Shown here one piece after another: positions 41,840-54,918 of a DNA stretch of 64,000 bases. How positions within the stretch are numbered: position 1 is the stretch's first letter; the number at the start of each line of letters is the position of its first letter. Position numbers and translations under genes: made by a program. Source of the DNA: Paguma larvata (Eukaryota > Chordata > Mammalia > Carnivora > Viverridae); assembly GCA_030068075.1 (NCBI GenBank), contig CM057841.1, positions 34,699,030 to 34,763,029 on the forward strand, given 5' to 3'. Under the pieces are notes generated by a model. That model had not been told where the DNA came from, did not search any database, and saw only the letters and a list, made by a program, of their open reading frames with translations.

Positions 41840-42665
41840 TAGGAAGAGACCGGCTCAGTTCCTTTCTTAGGTGTTCACCCAGGGGAAACGAAAGCAATGG
41901 GTCACGAGAAGACTTGCATATGAATGTTTATAGCAGCTTTATTCATAAACAAACACGTAAGCAGCCCAGGTATTCATCAACAAGAGAATATGTATTTGGC
42001 TAGCCGTACAATGATATTGAATACACTGTTCAATAAGAAGCAATAAATGCTGACTTGAGTCAGCACCACTCAACAATTAACTATTGCAATGACCGAGATA
42101 AATCTCACAGTAATAATATGGGATGAAAGAAGCCAGACACAAGCAAGTACACACTTTAGGATCCCACTGATAGGAAGTGCCAGAACAGTCCAAACTAATC
42201 TGTGAGGGAAATGGAAGTACCGTGGTTGCCTCTGGAAGACAGGGGCAGAGATCGACTAGTTAGGCACAGGAGGGAATTTTCTGGGGGTCACGTCTCTATC
42301 ACGATAGCGATCTGCTTTACACGAATGTATGCATTGTCACAATTGATCAAATGATACACTTAAGATTGTTGCATTATCCCACATGCATTTTACAGAAAGC
42401 AGGAAAAAAAAGAATCCTAAGCAAATATTGAACTCCAGGTAATGATATTCATGCTCCAGTGTTTAGGGAGGAAGTGTACTGATGCCTGTAACTTACTTCG
42501 AAATGTGTCCAAAAACGTAAGAATTGATGGATAGATAGCTCAATAGGTTTACTAATAGCCTGGTACAATGTTAATTGCAGAACTCCATGGTGGGTAAATG
42601 GGTGTTCGTTGTACAAGTCCTCCGACTTTCCTGTATGCTGAAATTTTCATAATAAATGTTTTAGG
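41840..42665 (+). mobile_element. Old L1 3' end, + strand
   Basis: gaatgtttatagcagctttattcataa, aagaagccagacacaagc, gtggttgcctctggaag and the 3' end ttttcataataaatgtttt; a decayed L1M-type copy. Confidence 0.6.
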
Positions 42666-43079
42666 AGGCAAAGAGGCTCAATGATCACAGATATGGAGAC
42701 TAGGACATTCTATCTTTCACCTGTTGGATCAAATTGCCATGAGACTCTGTCTTCCAAGCACTGGGTTGCAAAACACGTTCAAGACTAGGGATACCCTGTG
42801 TGTGCGAGAGTGTGGGGATTCTCACACACTGTAGATGGACAGGACTACGACCGTGCCCCTGCCAAAGCCATTGGCCTGGATGCCCTGTGGGCTTCCTTCC
42901 TGGCCCCTTCCTTCCCCCAGTGGCTCGTCCTTTACATGCAATGTATACAATGTCGTATCCTGTTTTCTCCCAGCTTTAGATTATCAACATTCCCCAACTT
43001 CTTTAAACAGTCTTTGTAAACATCATACTTGAAAGAAAAGAGGCATTGCAGGATTTGGGTGTTTTGGTTTTTGTTTTTG

Positions 43080-43350
43080 GTTGTTGTTGGTTTTTTTTTA
43101 TGATTACAAAGTTCATTGTAGAAAAATTAGGATGTACAGAAAAAGAACAAAGAAGAAAATAAAATCCCCTGAAAACCTACCACTGGGATGTGTTGTGACC
43201 CTTCCCTGTCTCCTCTGGGCTTGTGCCTGGGCATACACGCACACACATTCACACAGATTTTTATGTTTGTGTACATTTTAATAAATTGGGATTCTGTCGG
43301 GCATCGTGTTTTATTACTTGATTTTCTTAAAATTCTTCTGGGACGTGATT
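43080..43350 (-). repeat. Old LINE-derived fragment
   Basis: gtagaaaaattaggatgtacagaaaaagaac and gaaaataaaatcccctg followed by ttaataaattgggattctg; antisense L1/HAL1-like. Confidence 0.45.
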
Positions 43351-45930
43351 TGACAGGTTTCTCCATTGTTGGGGTCCAGGTAGGGTCAGCCTGGTACTTG
43401 CTATGCCCTTGGGGAACCCGGGGCGCGGACAGGTCCACCAACGCAGATGTGAGAGGTGTGCAGGCTCCTGGGGGTCAGAGGGCCTGGCACAGGCACCCAT
43501 TGATTCCGGGGCCACCCCATTCCTCTGGCTCCTGGCCTGGCCACCCCACGGCCCCCCGCCCCCCGCAGCTGGGCTCAGCCGGGAGCCGAGCCCATTACGG
43601 CTCTCCCTCAGGGTTCCGCTCCCTGTCCTGGCTCGTCCTGCCTGTCCTCAGCTGCCCTGGCTGGGCCCTGAGTCCCCCTGAGGACTGTGGGAAGAGCCAG
43701 GCATCTGGGGCCAGCAGTCAAGGAGTCCTGCTGCAGCAAGGCTTTTGGCCCAAGAAGCAGCGTCTGTCCAGCCCCCGGCCTGGAGGAAACCCCTGCGCCC
43801 CAGGCCTCATTGTGTTGTCAGGATTTCCCGTTTCCTGACCGCCTAACCTATTTATGGGCCTCAATGGCTGCTTCCCTGGGGAGGCCTCTACTGTACTCGA
43901 GCCCATCCTCTCCGGGCCTCTGGATGTGGCCCACTTGTCACATCATAGGCCCAGCGTGGGCTTACTCTGGGGCGAGGACAGTGAATGGGTGTCACCTCAG
44001 ACGCTACTTCAGTAGATTGGTAGAGCCTGCCAGGTGCAGGGTGAGGATTCTGAGTCTGTATCCGGACTCAGCAAGAGAGAGTATGACGGTCCATCCACCG
44101 TGCCCACCGCGTGGTGCTGAGTGACCTAGGCTTGGTGACAGCAACCCTCTGCCGTGGCCCAACTTGCCTTCTAGTCTCATCTCCTACCTCCCTTCCGTGC
44201 TCCTCCCCTTCAGCCGCGGGTCCTCTCTCCTTTGAAAGCGGCCTGCCTTTTTCTGTCCTCGAGGCCTGTGCTTCCCTGGCCTCTCACACCCTCCCTCACC
44301 CTGAGCAATTAAATCAGGCAAGATCGAGCAGACGGAGCATTCAGCCCCAGTTAGCTCTTCAGTTCCACGGTTCTTGCTCAACCTTTAAGGCCCCATTTCA
44401 AAAGCTGCCTCTTCGGGAAGGCTCTCCTATGGCCCCAAGACTGGGCCACACCCCCCACTGAACCCTGATATCTTTCTAAAGGAGAGGCCACCAGATCAGT
44501 TTTGTGGGTATCTTAAGTGGAATTCTCTAGAAGCAGAGCCTGAGGGGGGATTTCTTGTGCAAGTGGCTTCCTGACAGCCTGCATCCAGGGGAAAGTGAGG
44601 GAAGCAGAACAGGGCAGAAGAGGAAGCTGAGTGAGACGTGGTCTCGGGAGAAAGCTTGCCTCAACCTGATCCCCCGGGGAACTCCAGAGTGAATGGCATC
44701 AGAGAAGCTGTGGATGCCAGAGGCACGGGGCCTGGGCTGCTCTACGCCCATGGCGGTCATTGCTCATAACCTCCCGAGGCATCTCCGGGCGGCGCGGCGC
44801 CCATCAGCCGAGGGCAGCCTCTGGATGGGGGTGAGCAGAGAGCGGCCAGCAGCACAGCGGCTGAGGGAAGGGGCACCGGCCTGGGGACCCGGGTGGACAT
44901 GAGCTGCACCTGCTGCAGGGACGTCCAGCACCCAGGCCACATGTGAGCTCCCCTGGGCAGGTGTGGCATTTGAGGCACCGCAGAGCTCAGAACTGGGCCC
45001 CAGAGAGCACTTAGCATCTGACAGACTAAGCTGAGCCCAGGGAGGGCAACAGCTGCAGGACTGACACTAGCCGAGTCGACAGCCCGAGCCCAGGTTGATG
45101 GGGGCCGCGCCTTGCCCCAGTGCCTTCCCCGCAGGCCCGGTGTCTATGCCCCTGGGCCCCATCTCCTTCTCAGCCTGGCTGGATGTGGGGCAGGCTCTGG
45201 GAAGGCCATAGGCCTCTGTGTAGAGAATGTTCTGACTTGTCACCAGCTCTATCCACCTTCCACTCCTCTGTCTGGCTTGGGCATCATCCCTAAACAAGTC
45301 CCCTCTAGACTGACAAACAGGATCCTAAATGCCTCCTCCTCCTGGAAGCCTCCTCAGAGTTGCCCACAGCCCAGCCAAGGGGCCTCTCAGCTCTACTCCC
45401 TACCCTAAAGACAACTTTGAGATTTACATGACAGAAGACTGTTTGTGCAAGAGCCTGAATATTAGAAGCTTCAAAATAGCCTTTCGAAAAGGAGTTTTTT
45501 TAGATCATCCGTTTTTACAACCGTACCTCTGCAAAGACAGGCGTGCTGCGGTGGCGTCAGGTTGTGAGGCCGGCCCGCCTGGGGTGTAGGGGCGGGGTTG
45601 ATGCTCCTGATGGTCTTGATGGCCTGTGTCGGGTGGTGGCAGCAACGTCCCGCCAGCCTGCCCTCTGATACCCTCAGCGTGGCGCTGGTTGGTTATCATG
45701 AACTGGGGTGGGTGGCCACTGCTGACAGGCCGCATGATGCCAAGTGAGTCTATGTATCGGCCTCAGCTTTGCCTTTCTATGCTCACTGCGCTCATTGGAA
45801 ATCAAGGTCTCTAATGTTTAGAAATATGGTTAATTATGGAAATAGGGGCTAAATGATAAGAAATCTATACTTCATGCAGCCATTTAGTAACCCACAACCT
45901 GTACCAGGACCTGGCATTCCATACATATCA

Positions 45931-46073
45931 ATGGATGGATGGGTAGTTGGGTGGATGGATGGGTAGTTGGTTGGATGGATGGGTAGTTGGTTGGATGTGT
46001 AGTTGGGTAGATGCATAGATGGGTGGATGGGTGGATGGATGGATGGATGGATGGGTGGATGGATGGGAATGAA
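45931..46073. repeat. (TGGA)n microsatellite with TAGTTGGG variants
   Basis: About 140 bp of tgga, tggg and tagt units, with a higher-order ggatggatgggtagttgg period early on. Confidence 0.95.
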
Positions 46074-46084
46074 TGGATAAGTAC

Positions 46085-46170
46085 CTGTCTCACAAATAGA
46101 GAAAATGGGGCTCCTAGAGGTAGTATCCCTTGTTCAAGGTCACAAACAAATGGCAGAACCATGATTCCTT
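46085..46170 (-). repeat. MIR fragment, antisense
   Basis: caaatagagaaaatggggctcctagagg and then gttcaaggtcacaaacaaatggcagaacc. Confidence 0.6.
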
Positions 46171-46699
46171 ACTTATTCTGAGGATCCCCCAACCCCACCA
46201 TATCATGGAGGGAGGAGGAGATAAGGAGAACAGGTGTCTGGAGAAGGGGAGTGGTGAATGGATCAGGGAAGAGGTGATACTGGGGAGGGAGCACCATTCT
46301 TGCTGCTTCCTGCCCCCTGGTGGTGGTGGTTGGGTCTCCAGCCTGACCAACCGAGGGGCTGATCTCTGGGACCCAAGGCCACAAGGCCAGTGTTTACACT
46401 GGGAAGAGGGGGTCAGGGTGCAGAGAGAGGGTCTGGGGAAGGGCTGGGTCCCTCTGAGCAGCCTATAGGAGGAGGGATCCATGCTCAGAAAAGGAGTGGG
46501 GGCTGGAGGGGTGTCCGGAAGCCTCACTCAGCATCCCCCGCTCACTGAACGACCTATTTGGGGAGGGCAGGGACGTTGTGGTAGGGTTTGGGCCAGGCAG
46601 AAGACAGAGAGGAAGGGGAGTACGCCTGTGCTCATAGCTCCTCCAGGAACCGGCTCGGTTCATGCTTGGAGGAAGGAAGAGAGAAAAACAGGCCACCGC

Positions 46700-46865
46700 C
46701 TAGACCACCAGGCAGGAAGCTGGAAGCCCGGCTCTGCCCCAGATGTGCTTTGCAACCTTAGGCCCTAGACACCCCCCCACCCACCCCCCCCCCGCCTTGG
46801 CAAATGGGGACAGTAACAGCACCTTCCTCAAGGGTTGGTGTGAGGATGACTGGTGTCCAGGGAGC
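46700..46865 (+). repeat. MIR fragment
   Basis: ggaagcccggctctgcccc...tgcaaccttaggc, a C-rich insertion (46771-46792), then aaatggggacagtaacagcacc; a decayed MIR. Confidence 0.55.
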
Positions 46866-47687
46866 TCAGGGACACATTCCTGCTCTTCCCACCTTGGCTT
46901 CTGTGACCCTCACACCAGCCCTATTAGGGAAGCAGGGCAAGTGTCACACGCATGTCTCAGATGACAGAACCGATGCCTTGGGGAGTGAGCTCAGGCTTGC
47001 TTCTCTCCCCCACCGACGCACCCTGCCTCTCCCACCCCCGTGGCTGCAGGTGATGATGGCCAGACTCCTCCTTTCCCCACCTGTACTTGGGGTGCACTAC
47101 ACACACACACACGCACCCTCTGCAGGGCTGCCCGGGCGCAGCCGAGCTAAGGGTGGGAGCCGGGAGCAGAGCACGGTTTTTCCAGCTGCTGGGCTCCTTC
47201 TGCCAGAAAGTGAGGGAGGAAGGAATGGGAGGGAGCAGAGGGGGCAGGGGGGAGGGGCGGTGGCGTGGTGCCTGTTCTCTGGAAGGATCAGTTTTTCCCT
47301 GGAAACACTCAGTGGAGTCCTGCCCTCCACCCCTTGCCCTTTTCCTGGAATGAAGGCTTGGGGTGGAGAGGAGAAGGTCCCAAGGCCCACCTGGATGCAC
47401 ACGCAGTCCCGTCACCAGCCCGGCTTCGGCTCCAGAGCCCCTGCCCCCACCCCATCGTCGAACCCAGGCTCCTAAGTACATCTCTGCCTCACTGAGGGAA
47501 ACCGAGGCAGACGATCTGAAAACCACCTGCCCCCACAACTGGGTCCTGTCAATCCAGAGGAACACGGTTCAGCCTATGCCTTTCGAGGGGTCATGGTGAC
47601 CAGTCCCCGGCCTCGGGAAGGCCAGGGGTCCGGCAAGGGGACCCCTTTCCTTGTGGGCCTGCTCTGCTGTGTAATCAAGAAGTTCCT

Positions 47688-47921
47688 GGGGCGCCTGGGT
47701 GACTCAGTCGGTTAAGCCTCCAGCTTCAGCTCAGGTCATGATCTCATGGTTCGTGGGTTCAAGCCTGGTGTCAAGTTCTGTGCTGACAGCTAGGAGCCTG
47801 GAGCCTGCTTCGGGCTCTGTGTCTCCCTCTCTCTCTGCCCCTCCCCTGCTTGCACTCTGTGCCTCTCCCTCCCAAAAATAAATAAACATTAATAACAATT
47901 TTTTTTAAAAAAAGAAAAGAA
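47688..47921 (+). mobile_element. Carnivore tRNA-Lys SINE (felid type)
   Basis: ggggcgcctgggtgactcag head, ctgacagctaggagcctgg inner segment. An 11-bp perfect target duplication aagaagttcct flanks it (47677-47687, 47922-47932). Confidence 0.96.
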
Positions 47922-47939
47922 AAGAAGTTCCTGCTTACT

Positions 47940-48159
47940 CGGGTGCCTGCATGACTGAGTCGGTTAAACATCCAACTCTTGATTTTGGCTCCGGTCATGA
48001 TCTCATGGCTCATGAGATCAAGCCCCGCATTGGGCTCTGTGCTGACATTGTGGAGCCTACTTGAGATTCTCTCTCCCTCTCTCTGCCCCTCCCCAACTCT
48101 TGCTCTCTCTGTCTCTCTCAAAATAAGTAAACATTTAAAAAATTAAATTAAAAAAAAAA
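47940..48159 (+). mobile_element. Carnivore SINE, second in direct-repeat pair
   Basis: cgggtgcctgcatgactgag head; inner segment ctgacattgtggagcctac; CT tract and A-rich tail. It lies 18 bp after the previous SINE, same orientation. Confidence 0.92.
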
Positions 48160-51100
48160 GAAGATCATCCCCACTTCCTCCTCTGTGCGCTGGAGAACAG
48201 ACCAGCCCCCGCCTCGCTCTCCGGCCAGCGAGGCCTGGGCTGGGGGTGCAGGGCATGGGGGACACCAGCAGGGGAAAAGGTCTGGGCCAGTAAGGACTGG
48301 GGAAAGTTCTCCAGCCCTTCGCTCCTCTGCATGGCTGTGGCCTAGACCTTTCTCCCTCGCCCTCACTCCCTCTCCACCTCCTGCTTTCTCTCCCGCACTT
48401 CTCCTCCGTCCTCCCCCCTCCCTCCGTCCATTTCTCCAGCTCTCTCCTCACTCAGCATCTCCCTCCCTCTGGGTGCCTCTCTTCTTGTGCGGGATCCGCC
48501 TTCCCTTTCCCCGCCTTCTCCTTTGCCTCTTTGCCCCCTCTCCCTCTAGTTTCTGTTGGGTCAGTGGCTGGGCCACCTCCTCACCACCACCCCACTGGCC
48601 CCCATGGCTCCTTTCCGGCCTCTCTTGCTCCGCGACCCCGTCTCCTGGCTCTCTCTTCCCCTGCAGACCCCCCCCCCTCCCGGAAGGCTCACATCAGACC
48701 CCTGGAGAGGGCCCAGGGCTTTCCGGATGAAGTCCCTTCTCTGGTCCGTTCTCGCTGGCCCTGCCCCCATGGCCGAGCACCTTCCCCCACTCCTGGACAC
48801 CTCAGCTGAGGGCCTGTCCTCCCTTGGGCCTTTGCACTTGTCCCCTCCACCTGCAAAGCCATATGCCCCACCCCAACTCATTTCCAAGTCACTTCCGGCC
48901 TGGGACCCGTCCCCACCCCCCTAGGTTTTCTTGGTCCCCACGTGGTCCCTCATGTGCTCCCCCATTTCCTGCCCGGCGCCCTCTGAAGGCAGGTGTCTGC
49001 TCACAGAATGTCAAAGCTGCGCGAGACCTGGCGTGGCTTAGGGGTGGGAAGGCCAGGGAGACGCCAGCCAGGAGGAATCCCTCACAGACCCAAGGGGAGG
49101 CCAGTTGAGGCAGAGCTGGCAGCGGGGCGGGGCGCGATTCTGGAACTACAGGCCCAGAACTTTCCCTTCAGAGCCGGTGAGGCAAGGCCGCCGCTATGGG
49201 ATCCCAGGCAGGCACCCCCAGGTCCTGCAGTGCACAGCTCCTTGCTCTGGGGCGTTGCTGGCTGATCGGTGCCACCCCAGCAGGCGGCCCGGGGCCCGGC
49301 AGACTGTAAATCACCACCATTGTCTGCCTGGCCCCAGTCTCGCCCAGACTTTAAAAGGGAAGGACAAGAATCTCCCCGCACTGGCCCCTCCGCCCGCCAG
49401 TCGAGAGGCTGGCGCAGCAGAAGAGAAAGAGGGTCTTTATGCCCACGGGCAGGAGGGCACCACGTCCCCGCCCAGTCCCCCTACGATGCCCTCTGGTGAA
49501 AGGAGCCTTTGTGAAGCCCCCGAGACGGGCCAGAGCAGACACACGGCCCGCCCCGAGTAGGAGGCGGTGGCGGGCAGCCGGGGGGTGCTGTGCTCCGGGT
49601 AGAGGAGTCACAGGCCACGATAGGGGAGGCCCCGGGGCCCAAGGACCTGAGGCAAGAGGCCGAGTGGTGGCAGGAAAGGAGAAAGGCCGTACTGAAACCG
49701 CCACAGTCGGAAGTGGGCTTGCGGTTGCCGCATCCTATGTCCACACGGGCCAACTTCTGCGGAGCCATCGGTGTGGGGGGGGGGGCGGCAGCCTCCCCAC
49801 CTCGCCGATCGCGGACCGCTTTCTCACCTGCTCTGCCCCTCGGTGGCTCCGCTTTCAACGCTTCTGAATGGCCGGGCGGCCCACCCGGGGCCTTCGTGCT
49901 GCCGTTCCTTCTCCCTGGAATGCTCTTCCCCGGAGCCCGCACTGCCGGCCTCCTTCTCTGAGAGCCTGCTCTCCCCCGCTCTCCTTGCCCTGCCCCACCT
50001 GCTCACCCTCCAACCTGCCTGCATTTTTCTGTCAGTCTCCGCAGCCGGATGGGAAGTTCAGTGAAGGAACTTCTGCTCATTTCTTTCCTCGTCTTGCCCC
50101 TGATGCGCCATAGGTGGGCGCTGAGTATTTGTGTGAGTGCACGAATAAATCGGTTCATTGCATTTACCCTTCCTTCCACCCTGTGAGGGAGGCACAGTGA
50201 TTCTCTGTCCTGCGACCAAGGCATCTTCCTCACTGAGGCAGAGGCAGAACTGGGGATGTAGAGACAAGGCCAGTGGACCCCAAAAGCCATGCGGTTAACT
50301 GATATGCTCCCTACTTCCCCGCCCCTGCCTGGTGGGATCCCAAGGAGAGAAAGGCTCAGCTCTTAGGGAACATTCTTGAGGATGCCCTTGGGAAGTAGCT
50401 CTGGAATTCTGGTGGCCCAATCCCTCCCTTGCAGGTTGGATGGGATCCAACGTGGGGTCCTCAGGCACAGCGCCCTCCCTGTGAGAACAGGGCGAGGGAG
50501 GGGAGGGGGCAGCTCCGCTGCGCTCTACACCTCACAGCAAGTCTGACACTGCCCGGCTATGGCCAGGCAGGGCTCCTGCTCCCTCTGGAACCTCAGTGCC
50601 CCACTCCCCACACCTAAGCGGGGCAGTAACACCTGCCTGGCAGGTGCATCTGTGAGGAGTACAGGTGGAAGTGTGCAGGAAAGGGCTGCTGGGACCCTGA
50701 CAGCAAAGCCCCAGATAAAAACGTGACCCCCGCCCCATCTGCAAAGGCCTCAACCTGGCAGGAAGCTAGGAGCAGGAAGAATGCCAGAGAAAGACAGTCC
50801 CCTGGGCCCTCGGCTGTAGGAAAAGGCTGAGCCAGAGCTGCCAAAGCCATGAATCAGCCATCCCTGAAAAGCCAGGCAGCCCAGGACCCGGCACCACGGA
50901 ACCCAGACCTCCTCTGTGGTTGGGGAGGTAGAGACTGTCTCCCCAGGGAAGAGCAAAGCCACCCAGCCAGGAGCCATTGGGATGTGTCTCTTCTGAGCCT
51001 GACCCTGGGACCTGGAGTGAATGCCGGCAGCACCCGCTGACGGCGCTGGCCCCTGGGACGGAGCTTCCTGACAAAGGCCACCCTCCCCGCATCCAGCTGG

Positions 51101-54100
51101 CCCAGGTCCACAAGCCCAGAGTGCTTCCCCCCAATCCAGAGACCCTCTGAGTCAGGGACAGGGCCTTAGGGAGAACCAAGGCAGCCCCTTCACTGTGCAG
51201 ATGGGAGAGTCATCCCAGCTGCCTGGGTCACACAACCAGCCGGTGGCAGAGCTGAGCCCCCAGGCCTGCACTTGGCTCTGCTCCGAGGACAGGTCACTCA
51301 AGTGCAGCTGCCCCTCTTAGTGCCGGGTTGGATGCTACAGCACGGGCAGGCTCTGATCCGGGAGTGGAGATTCTGCCCGGTGCCCCCTCTTGTCCCACCT
51401 CTCACCTCCCCCCACCCCACTCGCGGTCTGGCCACACGGAACGTCCTGCCACTCCCCACAGCGGCCGGGTCCTCTCCAGCCTCCAGGCCTTTGCCCACGT
51501 TGTTTCTTCCGCCTCTAAAGCCATTGCGTTTTCTTTTTCCTGGCCAACTTGTGCCACGCCTCAGCAACCAGTGCAGACGGTAGACGTGGACTCCTCCAAG
51601 AAGTGCTCCCTCTCCTCTTGCCCTGTCTGGACTCCTACCCACCACAGAGGCCACTCCAAAGGGCTGCGGTTCAGCCCCGGCACCCGGTGCCAAGGCCAGT
51701 GCACAGCAGGGCTCAGTGAGGGGCCTGCAGATGAAGGGGAAGGAGCTCCCTGCGCTGAGGGTCTCTCGGATTGGGGGAGCACTCTGCTCCTCCCTCTCAT
51801 TCTCTCCTCTGACCGCTTAGGTACCTGGGGAGATGGAGGGGCACCTGGGAGCTGGGGGCTGCTCTCCCCCAGGGTGCCTGGGTGGCCTCACTCTCCGAAG
51901 GGCCGACTCCACTCCATTTCTCACTTCCGCTTCCTGAGCCCTGCTGCTCACTGCCCCCTCCTCTCTGTATTTCCACGCTCAGATTCCAGGCACAGGAATT
52001 CACAGGCTGAGTCCTGTGTCACCAACCAGTCAACAATTCGTCACTCGATCACCTCCAGCCAGAAGCCCAGGGCGGGTTCACACTCCAGGGAGGCAGTGCT
52101 TCGCTCAAGTGTCCATTCGTTCATTCAAAAACTGTGCTTTGAGCACCGAGCCTCGGCCAGGCACTGTCCTCCGCGCTGGGGATACAGCAGGGAAGGAATG
52201 GACGCAGGCCCTGCCCTCTCGGGGCTTACAGTCCAGTGGGCCCCTCCCTCCTCCCTGCACTTCTGGAAACCTCCACCTTCCTCCCTGGTGAGCATTTCTC
52301 CTCCTCTCCTCTTTGCAAAGCCCCTCCTGGAGCCCTCCTGGAGGGCAGACACACAGGTCCTCTAGAGGGAGGCCAGCCCCGACGACGTCCGTGAAGCCGA
52401 TGCAACAGGGCAAACACAGTCACCACAATGCCTCCGGGTGCCGAGTCCTGCCCTAAGCATAGTCCATCCACTTCCCGGGGATCCCCACCGAAGGCCTATG
52501 TGGGGCTTGTCCCTATCGTCATTGCTGTTTCTGTGCATGGGAAGGCTCGGGGAGGTCCACTCCATGGCCTGAGATCGCAGGGCTGGTAGGGGCAGAGCCA
52601 GGATTCAGGCCCGCGTTGGTAAGCCCTGGAGGGGGGCTCCTCCAGCCCCAGAGTGCTCTCACCTGCTCCTGACCCCACGGGCAAGAAAGGCAGATGCCAC
52701 CAGAGGGCATGGGTGTGGGCTCCACCAAACGTGGTTTCTGCTGGGAGGGAGGTGCTGGGAAAGTCTTCTGGGAGGTGGGGGGAAACAGTGACCACAGGCC
52801 ACCCGGCCACCCAGCCCCTCACAGGCAGTCCCCCCCCTCCAACAGCCCCAGTCTGTCACAGGGACCTCCTTTTCCGCTCCACCGTTGCCAGTGGCACAGG
52901 GGCCAACATGGGGAGGCTGCGTCCGTCTTCCCCACCCCTCAGCCAACCCAGACTACACTCAGGATGCTAGCTCCGTGCCGGGCATGCCCAGTCTCGAGCC
53001 TGTTTCCTCGCTGGGCTCTACAGCCCCGGCCTCAGGGAGGCCTGCTCCCCCTGCACCTCCTGTAATTCATCACACGGGCTGCCCTCTTGGTCAGGCCCAG
53101 CTCTGGCCGCTCCAGCCCACCCTGTTGCCAGGCCCCAACACAGCCATCCATGTCCCCTGGTCAGAAGCCAGTGACCAACTCAAAATAACTATTTCCCTTC
53201 CCTCCAACACAACTGTCCTTCCCGGGGAGGACAACAGCTGCAAGGGATTAGGGGTGGGGAACAGAACCAGAGAGCCCCCTACCCTCAGCCCTACACCCAG
53301 GCCCAAACCCGCAGAGCTGGAGGCTGAAGCCACGGGCGAGGGGGTGAGGAGCCCACCCGCCCCAGTGTCCAGGGCCACCTTCTCCCCCCAGAACAAAGTC
53401 CTCCTCCCCACGAACAGGGGCACCAGGAGAGCTGCAGGGCAGCAGCCTCCCCCAGCCCAGGATCCCAGCCAGGCCCACCTGTGGCCAGTCCTGGCTGGCG
53501 CCCCGAGCCTGAGATTGCTGCCCGGAAGTCAGATGGGGAGGAATCGCGTGCGCTTGCTACACAGGAGGCCCGAGAGCCCACTTCTGGGCCTTTGCGTCTG
53601 CTGTTCCCTCTGCCGGGATCGCCCTTCCCTTTACAGCCCGCATCCGTACTTCCTAGCCCCTCAAGGCCTCCTCCATAAAATCTTCCTTGAGCTCCCACCC
53701 CCTAACAAAATTCAAAGACTGGAAATTACAGCTTCTACCTGATGGCACACCGTCCCAAATGGTATTTCTCACGGGAACAGATGCCTGGCAAGGGTGACGC
53801 GGTGAAATGGCAGAACCACCTCAGCTGGAGGACATGGGAGGCTCTTTTGGAACCCACGGTTGAACTGGACTGGCCAGGCTCTCACCGAGGGCCAGCTCAG
53901 GTGGAAGGACAAGGGGAGGCATGACTGGGCTGGGGATATCCTGGCTGAGTCCCCAAGGCCGGGCTCTGTCACTGCAGTGCCCACCTCAGGAGCATCTTTG
54001 CAGGAATAGGGCGCTCGCTACCTTCTGGGCTGCCGCTTTTCTCTCAGAGAGGCTCCTCAGTGCTGAGCTGGAGCTGGAGTCTGGCCTCGACTTACCATGC

Positions 54101-54705
54101 TGCCCTGAAGCCACCCTCACCGCCCACCCCCGCCTCTGCTGGCTCCGCACGCCCACAGCCCGGTCCCTGGCCCATCCCCGGCCTGGCCCTGTCGTCCCTC
54201 GACCTGGAACAGGCCGAGTCATTGCTTTCTTCTCCAGGTCTTGGTCACAGGGCTCTCGAGGCCACATTCAGAGTCCCCACCCCGCAAAAACACGAGAGCG
54301 GGCATGTCCTCACCGACCTTCACCTGGCAGGTGGCATTTTCCTCCCACCCTTGGCCTTTTCCCCTCCACCTCACCGGGCGAACTTTGAAGACAATCTTCC
54401 ATTACATGTATTTTTGGGAAGCCACCTCATATTCGTTTTGGGACTGAGATGAGATATATGTTAGCAAGTCAACAAGTATTACCTGCTCTTTCCTGTGCAT
54501 TCATTTACTCCTTTGCTACCCTTGCCTGAAGGCTCTTGGGGTGTGAGGACAAGGGGGCAGCATAGGGAAGGGGCAGGTACTACAGGGGATGGGCCGGCTA
54601 CGCTTCGGTTACCTGTGTCTTGTGTCACTTAGGCTCTGGTAAGCTGTGGCCACCTAGGAACCACCTCAAAATCTCCTGGCTTAAAACAACCAAGGCATTT
54701 TTGTT
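48160..54705. other. Intergenic, GC-rich, mostly unique
   Basis: 6.5 kb rich in CCTCC and CCCC tracts. The long open frames here (up to 345 codons at 51,328-52,365) are by-products of GC content with no family resemblance. Weak MIR relics lie near 51,180-51,260 and 52,435-52,620. Confidence 0.65.
49390..49950. promoter_or_regulatory. CpG-island-like block
   Basis: By hand I count about 34 CpG between 49,491 and 49,910, in sequence of roughly 65% GC, an observed/expected ratio near 0.7-0.8. It contains a G/C-rich core with gatcgcgg and a G-run at 49,773-49,784. No exon or promoter motif set is evident, so it may be a distal CpG island or an orphan promoter. Confidence 0.45.
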
Positions 54706-54709
54706 TGTT

Positions 54710-54918
54710 TCATTTTTATTTTATTTTAGAGAGAGAGTGAGTAGGAGAGGGGGCAGAGGGAGAGAGACAAAGAGAGAGAGAGAGACAGAAAGAGAGAGAG
54801 AGAACCCTAAGCTCAGCATGGAGCCTGACATAGGACTTGATTCCACAACCCTGGGATCATGACCTGAGCTCAAATCAAGAGTCAGAGGCTCAGCTGACTG
54901 AGCCACCCCGGCGCCCCC
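54710..54918 (-). mobile_element. Carnivore SINE
   Basis: Antisense; long GA tract, catggagcctgacataggac, gatcatgacctgagctc, gagccaccccggcgcccc. No clear target duplication. Confidence 0.9.

Larger units (their letters stand above)
42670..47670. other. Intergenic, mixed
   Basis: Contains an old LINE-like piece (43,080-43,350), the (TGGA)n array and MIR relics listed separately. The GC-rich rest (43.4-45.8 and 46.2-47.6 kb) shows no gene I recognise. Confidence 0.6.

Noticed and set aside
51328..52365. Open frame of 345 codons on the + strand
   Set aside because: No recognisable domain, composition typical of random GC-rich translation, no splice or promoter context. It overlaps equally long frames on the other strand.
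52885..53742. Open frame of 285 codons on the + strand
   Set aside because: Pro/Ser/Gly-rich low-information translation in CCTCC-rich DNA; nothing supports coding use.
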